Origin: Granulicella sp. S156 | GTDB taxonomy: Bacteria; Acidobacteriota; Terriglobia; Terriglobales; Acidobacteriaceae | Assembly (NCBI RefSeq): GCF_009766105.1 | Contig: NZ_LMUH01000026.1 | Span: forward strand, 895,489-959,488 | DNA: 64,000 bases | Direction of reading: 5' to 3' | In this document: positions 47,518 through 55,710 of the stretch, piece after piece | Layout of the letters: the number at the start of each line of letters is the position of its first letter | Position numbering within the stretch: position 1 is the stretch's first letter | The notes under the pieces: generated by a model | Seen by the model: the letters and a program-made list of their open reading frames with translations, nothing else | Database searches by the model: none | Told to the model about the DNA's origin: nothing | Made by a program: the position numbers and the translations under genes

Positions 47518-47597
47518 CTTGCAGAGAACTCCTTGGACTTCTGTCATCCTGCCTGTTGCATCGCCGCGATACAACGATGGTTTTGTATCGTCCTTGA

Positions 47598-47616
47598 TAG
47601 TTTATTCTGTAAACTA
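47598..47616. promoter_or_regulatory. 7-bp inverted repeat between TonB receptor and MarR gene
   Basis: TAGTTTA (47598-47604) and TAAACTA (47610-47616) are exact complements spaced by TTCTG. It lies 13 bp upstream of the MarR start and 81 bp upstream of the receptor start. Such spaced palindromes are typical MarR operators, and it is the likely site for repression of one or both genes. Confidence 0.6.
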
Positions 47617-47628
47617 ATTTTACCTGCG

Positions 47629-48063
47629 ATGCGTATCGATGCCTTCCTCTCCGAAAGTCCCATGTTCGCGATCAATCGCGCGGCGCGGCGATTCAACTCA
47701 CTGGCCACTGAAGCTCTCGCGGCCGACGGCCTTACATTTCTTGAAGGCCTGGTGCTTACGGCGATCTTCTTCGAAGCGCCAACGCCCCTCAAACCTTCGG
47801 AACTCGCGGAGACCTTTGGAATGACTCGAGGCAATGTGAGCCATTGCGTCTCGTCCCTGGAGGCGAAGGGGCTGCTGCAGCGAAAGATCGATCCGGCCGA
47901 TGCCAGGGCGTATCAGCTCGCCCTGAAGCCCGCTGGCAAGAAGTGCGCGCTGCATGTCATCGCGGCGTTCGACAAGCTGCAAAAAGAGTTTGAGAGAGAG
48001 GTTGGCAAGACAGCTCTCGCAGAGACGCTCAAGACCATTCGCAAGCTGGAAGCGCTCTTTTAG
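47629..48063 (+). CDS. MarR-family transcriptional regulator
   Basis: A 144-residue winged-helix protein. The recognition helix region is PSELAETFGMTRGNVSHCVS, followed by SLEAKGLLQRKIDPADARAY, the beta-wing pattern of MarR, and C-terminal helices for dimerisation. It could repress the divergent TonB receptor gene and itself. The ligand is unknown. ATG at 47629 is chosen; upstream frame is promoter sequence. Confidence 0.85.
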   Translation: MRIDAFLSESPMFAINRAARRFNSLATEALAADGLTFLEGLVLTAIFFEAPTPLKPSELAETFGMTRGNVSHCVSSLEAKGLLQRKIDPADARAYQLALKPAGKKCALHVIAAFDKLQKEFEREVGKTALAETLKTIRKLEALF

Positions 48064-48123
48064 AGTACGTGCAGAGATCGCGTGAAGTAGAGATGAACCA
48101 CCCCCGAAGTTGTCATCCCTCGG

Positions 48124-49317
48124 CTACTGGCTTACAGCGGTGAAGGCCGTGGATAAAGCTCCGGTTGCGACTCCGGACACCCCCGCGCTGGCCAAGGTTC
48201 CATCGTGGTTGACGGTATAGATCGAAGCGGCGCTGCCCTCATTGGTCACGTAGACGAATTTTCCGGTTGGGTCGAAGGTGATGCGGAAGGGCTCCGTGCC
48301 AGTGGCGATGGTAGCCGTCGGGTTGGCAGCGGTTGAATTCAGTTTGAGGTTGCCAGTGGTGAGATCGATGGTGAACATCGAGACGGTGTTATCGCCGCGG
48401 TTGACCACGTAGGCAAAACTGCTCGTCGGGTCGACGGCGATCGCCGTGGGCCCGCTGCCCGCCGCGACCACGGACGATGTATTCAACGTCAGTATGCCGG
48501 TGGTGGGGTTGACCGTATATTGCGAAACCGCATTGCCGCCCCCGAAGTTATTCACGACGTAGGCAAACTTGCCGGAGGGGGCGACGACCACCTGAAACGG
48601 GTCTCCGTCGGTAAGGACCGTAGCGGGCGAGGTCGGAGTGAGAAGTCCGGTGGTCTGGTTGATAGTGAACATGGAGACCGTAGCGCCATCGCTGTCCAAG
48701 GCGGATACATAGAGGAATTTGCCTGCAGGGTCGACGGTCAAGAAACCTGGGTCCGAAAGGACCTCACCGGGAAGCATCGTCGACACTGTGGCTGGCGTCG
48801 TCGGGGTCAGGACGCCCGTGGACTGGTTAATGGTGAACATGGAGACCGTACTGTCGTTGGTGTTGGCGGTGTAGACGAATCGTCCGAGCGGGTCGATTGC
48901 GATTTCCTGGGGGAGCCACCCGGTGGGAACAGTTGCAGGTGTCGTCGGGGTGAGGACCCCGGTGGTGGGGTTGATCGTGTACATCGAGATGGTGGATACA
49001 CTAGACGCGTTGGAAACCAGGTTGGCTACATAGGCAAATCGTCCTAACGGATCGATGACCATCTGTTCCGAATCGTCTTGCGGCAACGCATACCCGGTGG
49101 AGACGGAGGCCGGCGTGGTCGGGGTGAACTGCCCGGTGCAGGAGTCGACGGTGAATATGGAGACCGCGTAGCCGGTCAGGACATAGGAGAACTCCGGCTT
49201 GGTTGCAGGCACGCATGCGGCAGAAGTTGTAGATACAGGGGCCGGTTTTTCACCGCAACCGGCGTCAAGCAGAACCACAAGGCAAAGGATTACAGGATAA
49301 AAACGGGCCAATTTCAC
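48124..49317 (-). CDS. Beta-propeller lipoprotein (lactonase-like repeats)
   Basis: A 397-residue protein. The start GTG at 49317 follows AAGGAG by six bases and gives a lipoprotein signal (VKLARFYPVILCLVVLLDAG, then Cys as lipobox). The mature part has at least seven repeats of the form A-V-D-P-x-G-K-F-x-Y-V-x-N-x-x-x-x-T-V-S-M-F-T-I-N-x-T-T-G (about 50 residues each), the seven-bladed lactonase-like propeller. Typical annotation is 6-phosphogluconolactonase-like or YncE-like; function may be binding rather than catalysis. It is monocistronic, facing the divergent BlaI gene with about 285 bp between. Confidence 0.8.
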   Translation of the reverse strand: MKLARFYPVILCLVVLLDAGCGEKPAPVSTTSAACVPATKPEFSYVLTGYAVSIFTVDSCTGQFTPTTPASVSTGYALPQDDSEQMVIDPLGRFAYVANLVSNASSVSTISMYTINPTTGVLTPTTPATVPTGWLPQEIAIDPLGRFVYTANTNDSTVSMFTINQSTGVLTPTTPATVSTMLPGEVLSDPGFLTVDPAGKFLYVSALDSDGATVSMFTINQTTGLLTPTSPATVLTDGDPFQVVVAPSGKFAYVVNNFGGGNAVSQYTVNPTTGILTLNTSSVVAAGSGPTAIAVDPTSSFAYVVNRGDNTVSMFTIDLTTGNLKLNSTAANPTATIATGTEPFRITFDPTGKFVYVTNEGSAASIYTVNHDGTLASAGVSGVATGALSTAFTAVSQ

Positions 49318-49551
49318 GTGGTGCTCCTTACTCGATTCCAAAGGCAGCACCATACTACTATCACCCCTTGTTGCGAGGGGTTCAGGGTTTCTTGTTAGGC
49401 TCGCGTACTTTGCGAGCTACGCCGAAGGACCCCGAAAATCTTTGCATCCCTTTGCTTTGGTGTTGGAAATCGAAGCGTAACGATGAAGAAAATGTGGGAG
49501 TGAATGCGACGGGGCAGATCATGCTGCATTTGCTCACAGCGAAAATGCTTG

Positions 49552-49579
49552 CAATTCAACTACAGATGTAGTTGAATTG
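49552..49579. promoter_or_regulatory. BlaI-type operator upstream of blaI
   Basis: CAATTCAACTACA (49552-49564) and TGTAGTTGAATTG (49567-49579) are exact complements around GA. The centre TACA-N2-TGTA is the core known for BlaI/MecI/CopY repressor sites. It ends 23 bp before the BlaI start codon, the expected place for autorepression. The rest of the 285-bp intergenic segment (49318-49551) shows no gene. Confidence 0.8.
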
Positions 49580-49602
49580 ACGGCAAGTGAGTTTGACTAA
49601 CG

Positions 49603-49989
49603 ATGTTTTCGAAAAAACTATCAAAACTCGACCTGCAAATTCTGGAGGCGTTGTGGCTCAAGGGCGCGTGCTCCGTGCGTGAGATTCACGAGACATTTCC
49701 CGCCGCGGTCAGACCTGCCTACACAACGGTGCAGACAACCGTATATCGCCTGGAACAGAAGAAGGCCTTGCGCTGCACGAAGCGGATCAGCAACGCCAAT
49801 ATCTTCGAGGCCGTGATCTCGCGGGAGGATGCGCAACGGCGATTGATTGACGAGTTGCTGGCGATGCTCGGCGGCCGAGCCAAGCTGGTGATGGCGCATC
49901 TGGTTGAATCCGGCGAAATCACCCTTGAAGACGTTAAGGAAGCCGAAAAGACTCTGCGAAGGAACGCGAAAAAGGAGGCACCCTCATGA
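49603..49989 (+). CDS. BlaI/MecI-family transcriptional repressor
   Basis: A 128-residue penicillinase-repressor family protein. The winged-helix domain includes LSKLDLQILEALWLKGACSV, REIHETFPAAVRPAYTTVQT and TVYRLEQKKALRCTKRISNA. The last is the usual cleavage region (N-A-N-I-F-E), where BlaR1-type proteases cut in related systems. The C-terminal helices mediate dimers. Its stop overlaps the BlaR1 start by 4 bp. No beta-lactamase gene lies directly next to it, but a B3-like enzyme lies 44 kb away at 4176. Confidence 0.9.
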   Translation: MFSKKLSKLDLQILEALWLKGACSVREIHETFPAAVRPAYTTVQTTVYRLEQKKALRCTKRISNANIFEAVISREDAQRRLIDELLAMLGGRAKLVMAHLVESGEITLEDVKEAEKTLRRNAKKEAPS

Positions 49990-51731
49990 TCCCTACTGAT
50001 CTGAACTTCCTAGTAGCTCACCTCTGGCAATCGACGCTTTGCGTTTTCGTGGCATGGCTGCTGACGCTCGCGCTCAAGAACAACCGCGCGTCGGTGCGGT
50101 ATTGGGTATGGCTGGCGGCGTCGGTGAAGTTCCTTGTGCCGTTTTCGCTGCTGGTGAGTGCCGGTTCTGAGCTTGGTTCGCGGACGCTTCCTGCACGTGA
50201 GCAGGCCCAGGTTTTTTCTGTCGTGGAAGAGATCAGCCGGCCCTTTCTATCTTCCGCTCCAACCCCTATACCTGTAGCGACGTTGCCCGTGTTCCATCCA
50301 GTTCTCGCTGTATTGCTCGGGGTGTGGTTTTTGGGTTTCATCAGCACCGCCATTTACTGGCTGGTGTTGTGGCATCGTATTCACACTGCTCTGCGAATGG
50401 CGACACCACTGCCTCTCAACTTGTCAATTCGGGCAGCGTCTTCTCCCGCACGCATGGAGCCGGGCGTATTTGGTATCCGCAAACCTGTCCTGTTACTGCC
50501 GGAAGGCATCACCCGGTGTCTTTCGCAGGATCAACTGGAGACGGTTGTCGCCCATGAGCTTTGTCATGTGCAACGGCGAGATAATCTAACCGCCGCCATA
50601 CACATGCTGGTGGAGACCCTCTTCTGGTTTTATCCGCCGGTGTGGTGGATTCGTACACGGCTGATCGAAGAGCGGGAGCGGGCCTGCGACGAAGCTGTAT
50701 TGCAAGCCGGCAGCGCAGCCTATGTCTATGCGGAGAGCATTCTCAATATCTGCAAGTATTACGTCGAATCACCCCTGGCCTGCGCATCAGGGGTAACCGG
50801 ATCAAATCTCAACAGGCGCATTACGCGCATCCTGGCTGAGCACAGCTTGCGGCGGCTAGGGTGGCCGAGAAAGCTGTTACTGGCAGCTGCCGGGGCGGCA
50901 GCACTTTCGCTTCCCCTCGTCTTTGGCTTGCTGCACGCAACGCGGACCTGGGCACAAGCAGCGGTAGAAAACCCCAAAGGGCTACCAACGTTTGAAGTGG
51001 CAACCGTCAAGCCCAGCCTGCCTGGCGGCACGATGGTGATGACGAAGTTCACACCTGACGGAATGTGGATCAAGAATGCGCCGCTTATCATGATCATTCG
51101 GCAAGCCACTGGACTGTTGAACTCGAACGACGATCAGGTTATCGGAGCACCCTCCTGGGTGAAGACGGAGAAGTATGACATCGACGCCAAGGTGAGCGAA
51201 GCGGATGTTCCTAAGTTGGATAAGCTCAGCCGTATGGAAAGAAACGAGATGATGCGGCAGGTGCTGGTAGACCGTTTCAAATTTGCGGCTCATCAGGAGA
51301 TCAGGGAACTTCCTGTGTATGAGCTGGTAGCGGCGAAGGGTGGCCCCAAACTCAAGGAAGCAACGCCCGGGGACACCTATCCTAACGGGTTGAAGGATGA
51401 TCAAGGGCAAAGCTCCCCGGGCATGATGCGTGTTGGGCGAGGCACAGTGGATTGTCAGGCGATTTCAGTTACGGCTCTGCTCGATATACTCTCTCTATCC
51501 GGCCGCACGGTAGTAGACAAGACGGGCCTCACCGGCAAATACGACATTAAGCTGCGGTGGCGCCCTGAGGATTCGCATCCGAATGCAGAGGCGGGAGACG
51601 GCGGCACCGAGGGCTCTGATGTAGATTTCTTTACCGCGATCCAGGAGCAGCTTGGGCTCAAGCTTATTCCGGCAACAGGCCCGGTTAGTACTCTTGTAGT
51701 CGATCACGTCGAGAGGCCTTCGGACAATTAA
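49986..51731 (+). CDS. BlaR1-type M56 peptidase fused to TIGR03435 domain
   Basis: A 581-residue protein. The N-terminal part has three or four membrane helices and the M56 zinc site HELCH (His190, Glu191, His194) in ETVVAHELCHVQRRDN, followed by EERERACDEAVLQAG. A further helix lies at about 298-316. The C-terminal 245 residues form a TIGR03435 (Soli_cterm) domain, PTFEVATVKPS ... VDKTGLTGKYDIKLRW, common only in Acidobacteria and a few soil bacteria. In BlaR1 this position holds a penicillin-binding sensor, so the domain may sense another ligand. It is coupled to the BlaI gene (overlap 4 bp). Confidence 0.9.
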   Translation: MIPTDLNFLVAHLWQSTLCVFVAWLLTLALKNNRASVRYWVWLAASVKFLVPFSLLVSAGSELGSRTLPAREQAQVFSVVEEISRPFLSSAPTPIPVATLPVFHPVLAVLLGVWFLGFISTAIYWLVLWHRIHTALRMATPLPLNLSIRAASSPARMEPGVFGIRKPVLLLPEGITRCLSQDQLETVVAHELCHVQRRDNLTAAIHMLVETLFWFYPPVWWIRTRLIEERERACDEAVLQAGSAAYVYAESILNICKYYVESPLACASGVTGSNLNRRITRILAEHSLRRLGWPRKLLLAAAGAAALSLPLVFGLLHATRTWAQAAVENPKGLPTFEVATVKPSLPGGTMVMTKFTPDGMWIKNAPLIMIIRQATGLLNSNDDQVIGAPSWVKTEKYDIDAKVSEADVPKLDKLSRMERNEMMRQVLVDRFKFAAHQEIRELPVYELVAAKGGPKLKEATPGDTYPNGLKDDQGQSSPGMMRVGRGTVDCQAISVTALLDILSLSGRTVVDKTGLTGKYDIKLRWRPEDSHPNAEAGDGGTEGSDVDFFTAIQEQLGLKLIPATGPVSTLVVDHVERPSDN

Positions 51732-51771
51732 TCCAAAGGGCCTCAAGACGTATGTGAAGACACAACTGTTT

Positions 51772-53205
51772 CTAACGCAGCACTAACAGAACACACGCAT
51801 GGGGAGCGAGTTCCTGCGTTATGCCGTCGGCACGTCCACTGTCTTTTGCATCCCACACGTTGCGCACCGATCGTTTGCGCACGCCGAGGCTGCTTCCGAA
51901 GTCGGCAAACTTTCGGTCGATCTTTAGCGGAGTCTCTCCCGTATTGAAGATCGCGAGAGCTACTTTGCCTCCCGGCAGAGAGGCGTGCCAGGCGATCAGC
52001 GCGCCTTCGTGCAGGACTTCGGAGCTCTCTGTCGCTGTCTGGTTGATGGCGATCAATTCGCGATTGGTCAGCAGCGCGAGGGTGGGCTCATCGAGCAGGG
52101 TCAGGTTGGCTCCGAGGATCAGAGGACTCCGCGCGATCGCCCACAACGTTAGCTGCGTACGCTGATCCTCCAGCGTAAGCAGCGACCGGCGCGGCGCCCC
52201 CCAGCCGGGGGAGGGCCTCAACTCGCCCAGCGGCAGCATATCGGCGTCCGGCCAGTTGCCTGGCTTCGCGTAGCGCTCCCACGCAGCCAGCCGCACGAAC
52301 TGGCTCTGCACTGTCTGTGGGAAGCCCAACGACGGCTTTGCCCAGACGTCCCAGATGTCGTCCGAGATCCTCCACATCGCCGCGAGGCTGCCTACCTCCT
52401 CCGCGTGTGCCAGGTTCGTAGGCCCCGGCGACAGGCTCAGAACAATCGGCCGTCCGGTCTTGTCGATCGCGCGCCGGATCATGCGGATCTCATCCACTTT
52501 GTAGGGGTGATCCGAGATGCAGTCCACCTTCAGCAGATCGACGCCCCAGGAGGCGTACTGGCGCAGTAGAGAGTCGTACCATGCCTGCCCCGCCGCGTTG
52601 TCTCGCACACCCCAGTTGGTGGGGTCCCACGGGCAGCTGTCGCTGGTATCCGCGGCATCTTGCGTGGAGAAGCTGCTGCCTTCGATCGGCAGGCTGCGCT
52701 CCACGCTGGCCCGCGGTATTCCCCGCACGATGTGGATGCCAAACTTCAGCCCCTGCGCGTGGACCCAGCGGCCTATCTCCGTGAAGTTCGTCTCTTCTAC
52801 GGTCGCCAGGAGCTTTCCTGTCGACGCGGGTTGGGGACTTACCGGCGAGGCCGCACGTCCGTTCACAGCGGAAGGAAAGCGCGCCGGCACGGGCACGTAT
52901 CGCCCATGAGAGTCGATCGCATAGTGCAGCTTGTCGGGTGTCTCCCTGTCCTGCGGGTTCTCGAAGAACCACCCCTCATCGATCACCGCGTAGCGCCAGC
53001 CGAAGGGCAGCAGCTTCTGCTTCTGCACCGTAACGTTGTCGCGAAACTGCTGCTCGGTGATGGTCAGGCCGTAGGAGTCCCAACTGTTCCACCCCATCGG
53101 AGGCGTGGGTGCTACAGACGGCTGCTGGGCCTTTGCCGTTATTACGATAGACCCCAATACGACGAACATCATCCCGTACAGCAAACGTTTACTGGCGAAG
53201 ATCAT
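51772..53205 (-). CDS. GH27 alpha-galactosidase
   Basis: A 477-residue secreted glycoside hydrolase. Signal peptide LYGMMFVVLGSIVITAKAQ, then PTPPMGWNSWDSYGLTITEQ, the GH27 opening. The catalytic nucleophile is Asp in VDLLKVDCISDH, and the acid/base is in WRISDDIWDVW. YAVIDEGWFF and the beta-rich C-terminus (IAWHASLPGGKVALAIFNTG) complete the fold. It removes terminal alpha-linked galactose (or N-acetylgalactosamine, which GH27 may also cut) from plant polysaccharides or oligosaccharides. ATG at 53205 has GGAGGGTG upstream; an upstream in-frame extension is not coding-like. Confidence 0.92.
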   Translation of the reverse strand: MIFASKRLLYGMMFVVLGSIVITAKAQQPSVAPTPPMGWNSWDSYGLTITEQQFRDNVTVQKQKLLPFGWRYAVIDEGWFFENPQDRETPDKLHYAIDSHGRYVPVPARFPSAVNGRAASPVSPQPASTGKLLATVEETNFTEIGRWVHAQGLKFGIHIVRGIPRASVERSLPIEGSSFSTQDAADTSDSCPWDPTNWGVRDNAAGQAWYDSLLRQYASWGVDLLKVDCISDHPYKVDEIRMIRRAIDKTGRPIVLSLSPGPTNLAHAEEVGSLAAMWRISDDIWDVWAKPSLGFPQTVQSQFVRLAAWERYAKPGNWPDADMLPLGELRPSPGWGAPRRSLLTLEDQRTQLTLWAIARSPLILGANLTLLDEPTLALLTNRELIAINQTATESSEVLHEGALIAWHASLPGGKVALAIFNTGETPLKIDRKFADFGSSLGVRKRSVRNVWDAKDSGRADGITQELAPHACVLLVLR

Positions 53206-53279
53206 AGACACCCTCCGAAGAACGAAAACGCGACGCCCCTGTATCCTACAAGAACCAGTAATCCCAGAAGGACTCCGCA

Positions 53280-53609
53280 ATGCCGCTTTACGAGTACGAG
53301 TGCAGCCAGTGCCATCGCCGCACCGAAAAGATCCAGAAGTTCTCCGACCCTGAACTGACCGTCTGCCCCTACTGCGGCGGCCCCCTCGCACGCACTATTA
53401 CGGCTGCGGCTATCTCGTTCAAGGGCGGTGGCTGGTACAAGGACGGCTATGCCTCCGCCAAGCCCGCTGCGAGTGGCGACGCGGCTTCCGCTCCCGCTGC
53501 CGCGCCTGCATCGGGGGATGGTGCCTCGGCTTCGGCGCCGGCGCCAGCGGCGGCTCCTGCTGCAGCGCCAGCGGCGTCGGCAGCGCCCGCAGCCTCCAGC
53601 AAAGCCTAG
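53280..53609 (+). CDS. FmdB-family zinc-ribbon protein
   Basis: A 109-residue protein with MPLYEYECSQCHRRTEKIQK and VCPYCGGPLAR, two CxxC knuckles of the FmdB/CxxC putative regulatory zinc ribbon. A following MxxxxS-like hydrophobic part ISFKGGGWYKDGYA is typical of the family. The C-terminal half is an Ala/Pro/Ser low-complexity tail. Function is unknown in this family. It is divergent from the GH27 gene with about 74 bp between. Confidence 0.88.
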   Translation: MPLYEYECSQCHRRTEKIQKFSDPELTVCPYCGGPLARTITAAAISFKGGGWYKDGYASAKPAASGDAASAPAAAPASGDGASASAPAPAAAPAAAPAASAAPAASSKA

Positions 53610-53712
53610 CGTGTCCTCAAGCTGATTCGACTGAATCAAGGAAAACAATTCAGTCGTTGCGCCCTGCGGGCTCCACTCCGGCCTGCGGCAGCGAGGTGTG
53701 GGTCTTTGACCC

Positions 53713-53759
53713 GGCTTTTACGGCATGGCTGAAGCCATGCCCTTAACGAAACGGTTCTT
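53713..53759. repeat. Family E repeat, copy in the FmdB-downstream gap
   Basis: GGCTTTTACGGCATGGCTGA followed by AGCCATGCCCTTAACGAAAC contains the hairpin GGCATGGCTGAAGCCATGCC. The gap 53610-53964 (355 bp) otherwise holds TTGATTCGACTGAATCAA at about 53622-53640 and a family D fragment at 53829-53893; no gene is seen before 53965. Confidence 0.6.
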
Positions 53760-53828
53760 GCCATCGCAGAGTGTTTGCACGCTGCGAGCGAGAACTTGAT
53801 CGCGCCCCCCAGGCTGCTTGCGGTTTCG

Positions 53829-53893
53829 TACTTGCTGTTCTCTTTTCTCTGTTCTCTCTTTCCTGTTTGCTGTTTCCTGCCTGCTGGCTCTGT
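53829..53893. repeat. Partial copy of family D
   Basis: CTTGCTGTTCTCTTTTCTCT is followed by CTTTCCTGTTTGCTGTTTCC, which includes the CCTGTTTGCTGTTTCCTGCC unit of the perfect inverted repeat at 20458-20477. Only one arm is present, so this is a fragment. Confidence 0.6.
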
Positions 53894-53964
53894 TGCCTCT
53901 CCAGCATCTCCCTATGTTCCAGCACTTGCGCGGCATTACACAAACACGCGTGCGTTGCGATATC

Positions 53965-54225
53965 ATGCAAGCCATGAGGCTGCATCGCTCGCTACGCAAA
54001 TTCGGGAAGCAGGTCGAAGAGAGCGTGGGTCTCCGCTCCCACGAAGACCGTCATATCCTGCGCGCCATTGGTTGGGTTTCCGCGGGCGTCACTGCCCTGG
54101 CTATTGGAGTTGTCGTAGGCCGCGAACTGCGCCAGCGTCACAAGTTCAACAACCGCACTCCGTATGACTTCTATGCGCACTCCGGCGACGAGATTCAGGA
54201 CGTCGAGTTCGGCGTGGGCATCTAG
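53965..54225 (+). CDS. Small membrane-anchored protein of unknown function
   Basis: An 86-residue protein with a basic N-terminus (MRLHRSLRKFGKQVEES...) and one membrane helix (AIGWVSAGVTALAIGVVVGR), ending in an acidic tail (SGDEIQDVEFGVGI). ATG 53965 or 53974 are both possible. The upstream frame is repeat-derived and not part of the gene. No family is recognised; it is 51 bp before moaA on the same strand. Confidence 0.6.
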   Translation: MQAMRLHRSLRKFGKQVEESVGLRSHEDRHILRAIGWVSAGVTALAIGVVVGRELRQRHKFNNRTPYDFYAHSGDEIQDVEFGVGI

Positions 54226-54276
54226 ACGAAGCACGGGACTTCGCGAAAATTCTGGCTAAAAGCGTATCCTTAAGAG

Positions 54277-55338
54277 GTGCGCTTGCTTTCCATCCTCGAG
54301 CCCGAACAGCTTGCACCATCGGCTGCCGCGGATGCGGAACCCGATGGACGTCTGCGCGATAGCCATAACCGCACCATCACCGACCTCCGACTCTCCGTCA
54401 CCGATCGCTGCAACTATCGCTGTGTTTACTGCCGCACCGGCGAAGACGGCACCCAGTACTCCGAGCTGCCGATCGCGGACTACGCCCGCATCCTGCGCGT
54501 CTTTGTCTCACTAGGCATCGAGAAGATCCGCCTCACTGGCGGCGAGCCCCTGCTGCGCCAGGGGCTGCTGGATCTCATCCGCGAGACAGCCCAGCTCCGC
54601 TCAGATTTTGTGCCGTCACTGGATATCGCGCTGACGACCAATGGCCATCTGCTCGCGCCACTGGCCCGCCCGTTGCGCGAGGCCGGACTGAGCCGCATCA
54701 CGGTGAGCATGGATGCCGTCGACTCCGAGACCTTTGCCCGCATCACCCGCGTCCCGGGCAGCTTCGAGCGCGTAAGGGACGGTATTCGCGCGGCACAGGA
54801 CGCAGGGCTCGGCCCCGTCAAGGTGAACTGCGTTCTGATGCGCGGCTTCAACGACTCGCAGATCGAGGCCTTTGCCGAGTTCTCGCGCAACGAAGGCGTC
54901 ATCGTTCGCTTCATCGAGTTCATGCCGCTGGAAGAAGGCAGGACGTGGGCTCCGGAGACCGTCATTCCCATGGATGAGATCGTGGCCCGGCTCAATGCTG
55001 TGCGTCCGCTCGTCGAGCTGCCGCCTAACCACCTCAGCGAGACGGCGCGACGCTTCACCTTTGACGATGGCCGTGGAGAGATCGGCATCATCGCGCCGGT
55101 CTCGCGGCCATTCTGCGGACACTGCAGCCGCGTTCGTCTTACCTCCGACGGCAAGGTCCGCACCTGCCTGTTCTCGCAGAGCGATCACGATCTCGTGGGC
55201 TTGATGCAGCGCGGAGCCTCCGACGACGATATGCGCTCGTGGATTCGCCGTGTCGTTGAGCGCAAGGAGGCTCGCCATCACATTGGCGAGCCGGGCTTTC
55301 TGAAGCCCTCGCGCAGCATGGTGCATATCGGCGGGTAG
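54277..55338 (+). CDS. moaA: GTP 3',8-cyclase MoaA (molybdenum cofactor biosynthesis)
   Basis: A radical SAM enzyme that, with MoaC, converts GTP into cyclic pyranopterin monophosphate. The radical SAM cluster motif is C-x3-C-x2-C at Cys45, Cys49 and Cys52 (CNYRCVYC). The C-terminal second cluster ligands lie in CGHCSRVRLTSDGKVRTCLF. The final Gly-Gly (HIGG) is required for activity in the family. The GTG start at 54277 is chosen by upstream AGG spacing. No moaC, moaE or molybdate genes are adjacent. Confidence 0.95.
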   Translation: MRLLSILEPEQLAPSAAADAEPDGRLRDSHNRTITDLRLSVTDRCNYRCVYCRTGEDGTQYSELPIADYARILRVFVSLGIEKIRLTGGEPLLRQGLLDLIRETAQLRSDFVPSLDIALTTNGHLLAPLARPLREAGLSRITVSMDAVDSETFARITRVPGSFERVRDGIRAAQDAGLGPVKVNCVLMRGFNDSQIEAFAEFSRNEGVIVRFIEFMPLEEGRTWAPETVIPMDEIVARLNAVRPLVELPPNHLSETARRFTFDDGRGEIGIIAPVSRPFCGHCSRVRLTSDGKVRTCLFSQSDHDLVGLMQRGASDDDMRSWIRRVVERKEARHHIGEPGFLKPSRSMVHIGG

Positions 55339-55352
55339 CGCAGCTTCCGGAA

Positions 55353-55501
55353 GAAAATCTTTAACGCAGAGGACGCGGAGGTTTTGACGCGAAGCGCGAG
55401 ACAAACGTCTGTGGCGCGCTTTGCGTCTGCGGAGGTTTCGCGGGGGACGCAGTGGCATCCGTGGCGTCCCCCGCGAAACCTCTGCGTCCCCTGCGTTAAA
55501 A
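55353..55501. repeat. Dispersed repeat family B, copy 8 (largest palindromic copy)
   Basis: Inner arms of 19 bp at 55432-55450 and 55464-55482 are exact complements (GAGGTTTCGCGGGGGACGC and its reverse complement) around a 13-base spacer. Outside, TTTAACGCAGAGGACGCGGA and GCGTCCCCTGCGTTAAA are near-complementary, so the whole 149 bp folds on itself. It lies between moaA and the TonB_C gene; the gap of 372 bp holds no gene. Confidence 0.8.
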
Positions 55502-55644
55502 ACAACTGCTTCCAATCGCTAAACGGTTCCGTGTCTTCGACGTGAAACAGGTGGTCTCCTTGGGAAACCCACCCCAAATCGTGCGTAAAAAAACCATCTC
55601 GCCCCGAAATATTTCGCCCGAGCTTACGCGCCTCAAGAAAATTG

Positions 55645-55672
55645 TTGACAATCGTATTCTCTCGAATATAAG
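55645..55672 (+). promoter_or_regulatory. Predicted sigma-70 promoter of the TonB_C gene
   Basis: TTGACA (55645-55650) and TATAAG (55667-55672) with a 16-base spacer. A strong AAAGGAG ribosome-binding site follows at about 55698, and the start codon lies at 55711. This is the clearest housekeeping-type promoter seen in the window. Confidence 0.6.
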
Positions 55673-55710
55673 GTGGTGACGAGCACCTTTGACTTAAAGG
55701 AGATTTCACT

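Noticed and set aside
47518-47628. Cobalamin riboswitch before the TonB receptor
   Set aside because: The leader is only 111 bp and shows no B12-box-like conserved core; a MarR-type palindrome is present instead.
53610-53964. Small gene starting at about 53818
   Set aside because: The upstream frame runs through a family D repeat fragment (Leu/Phe/Ser-rich). The likely start of the real gene is 53965 or 53974.
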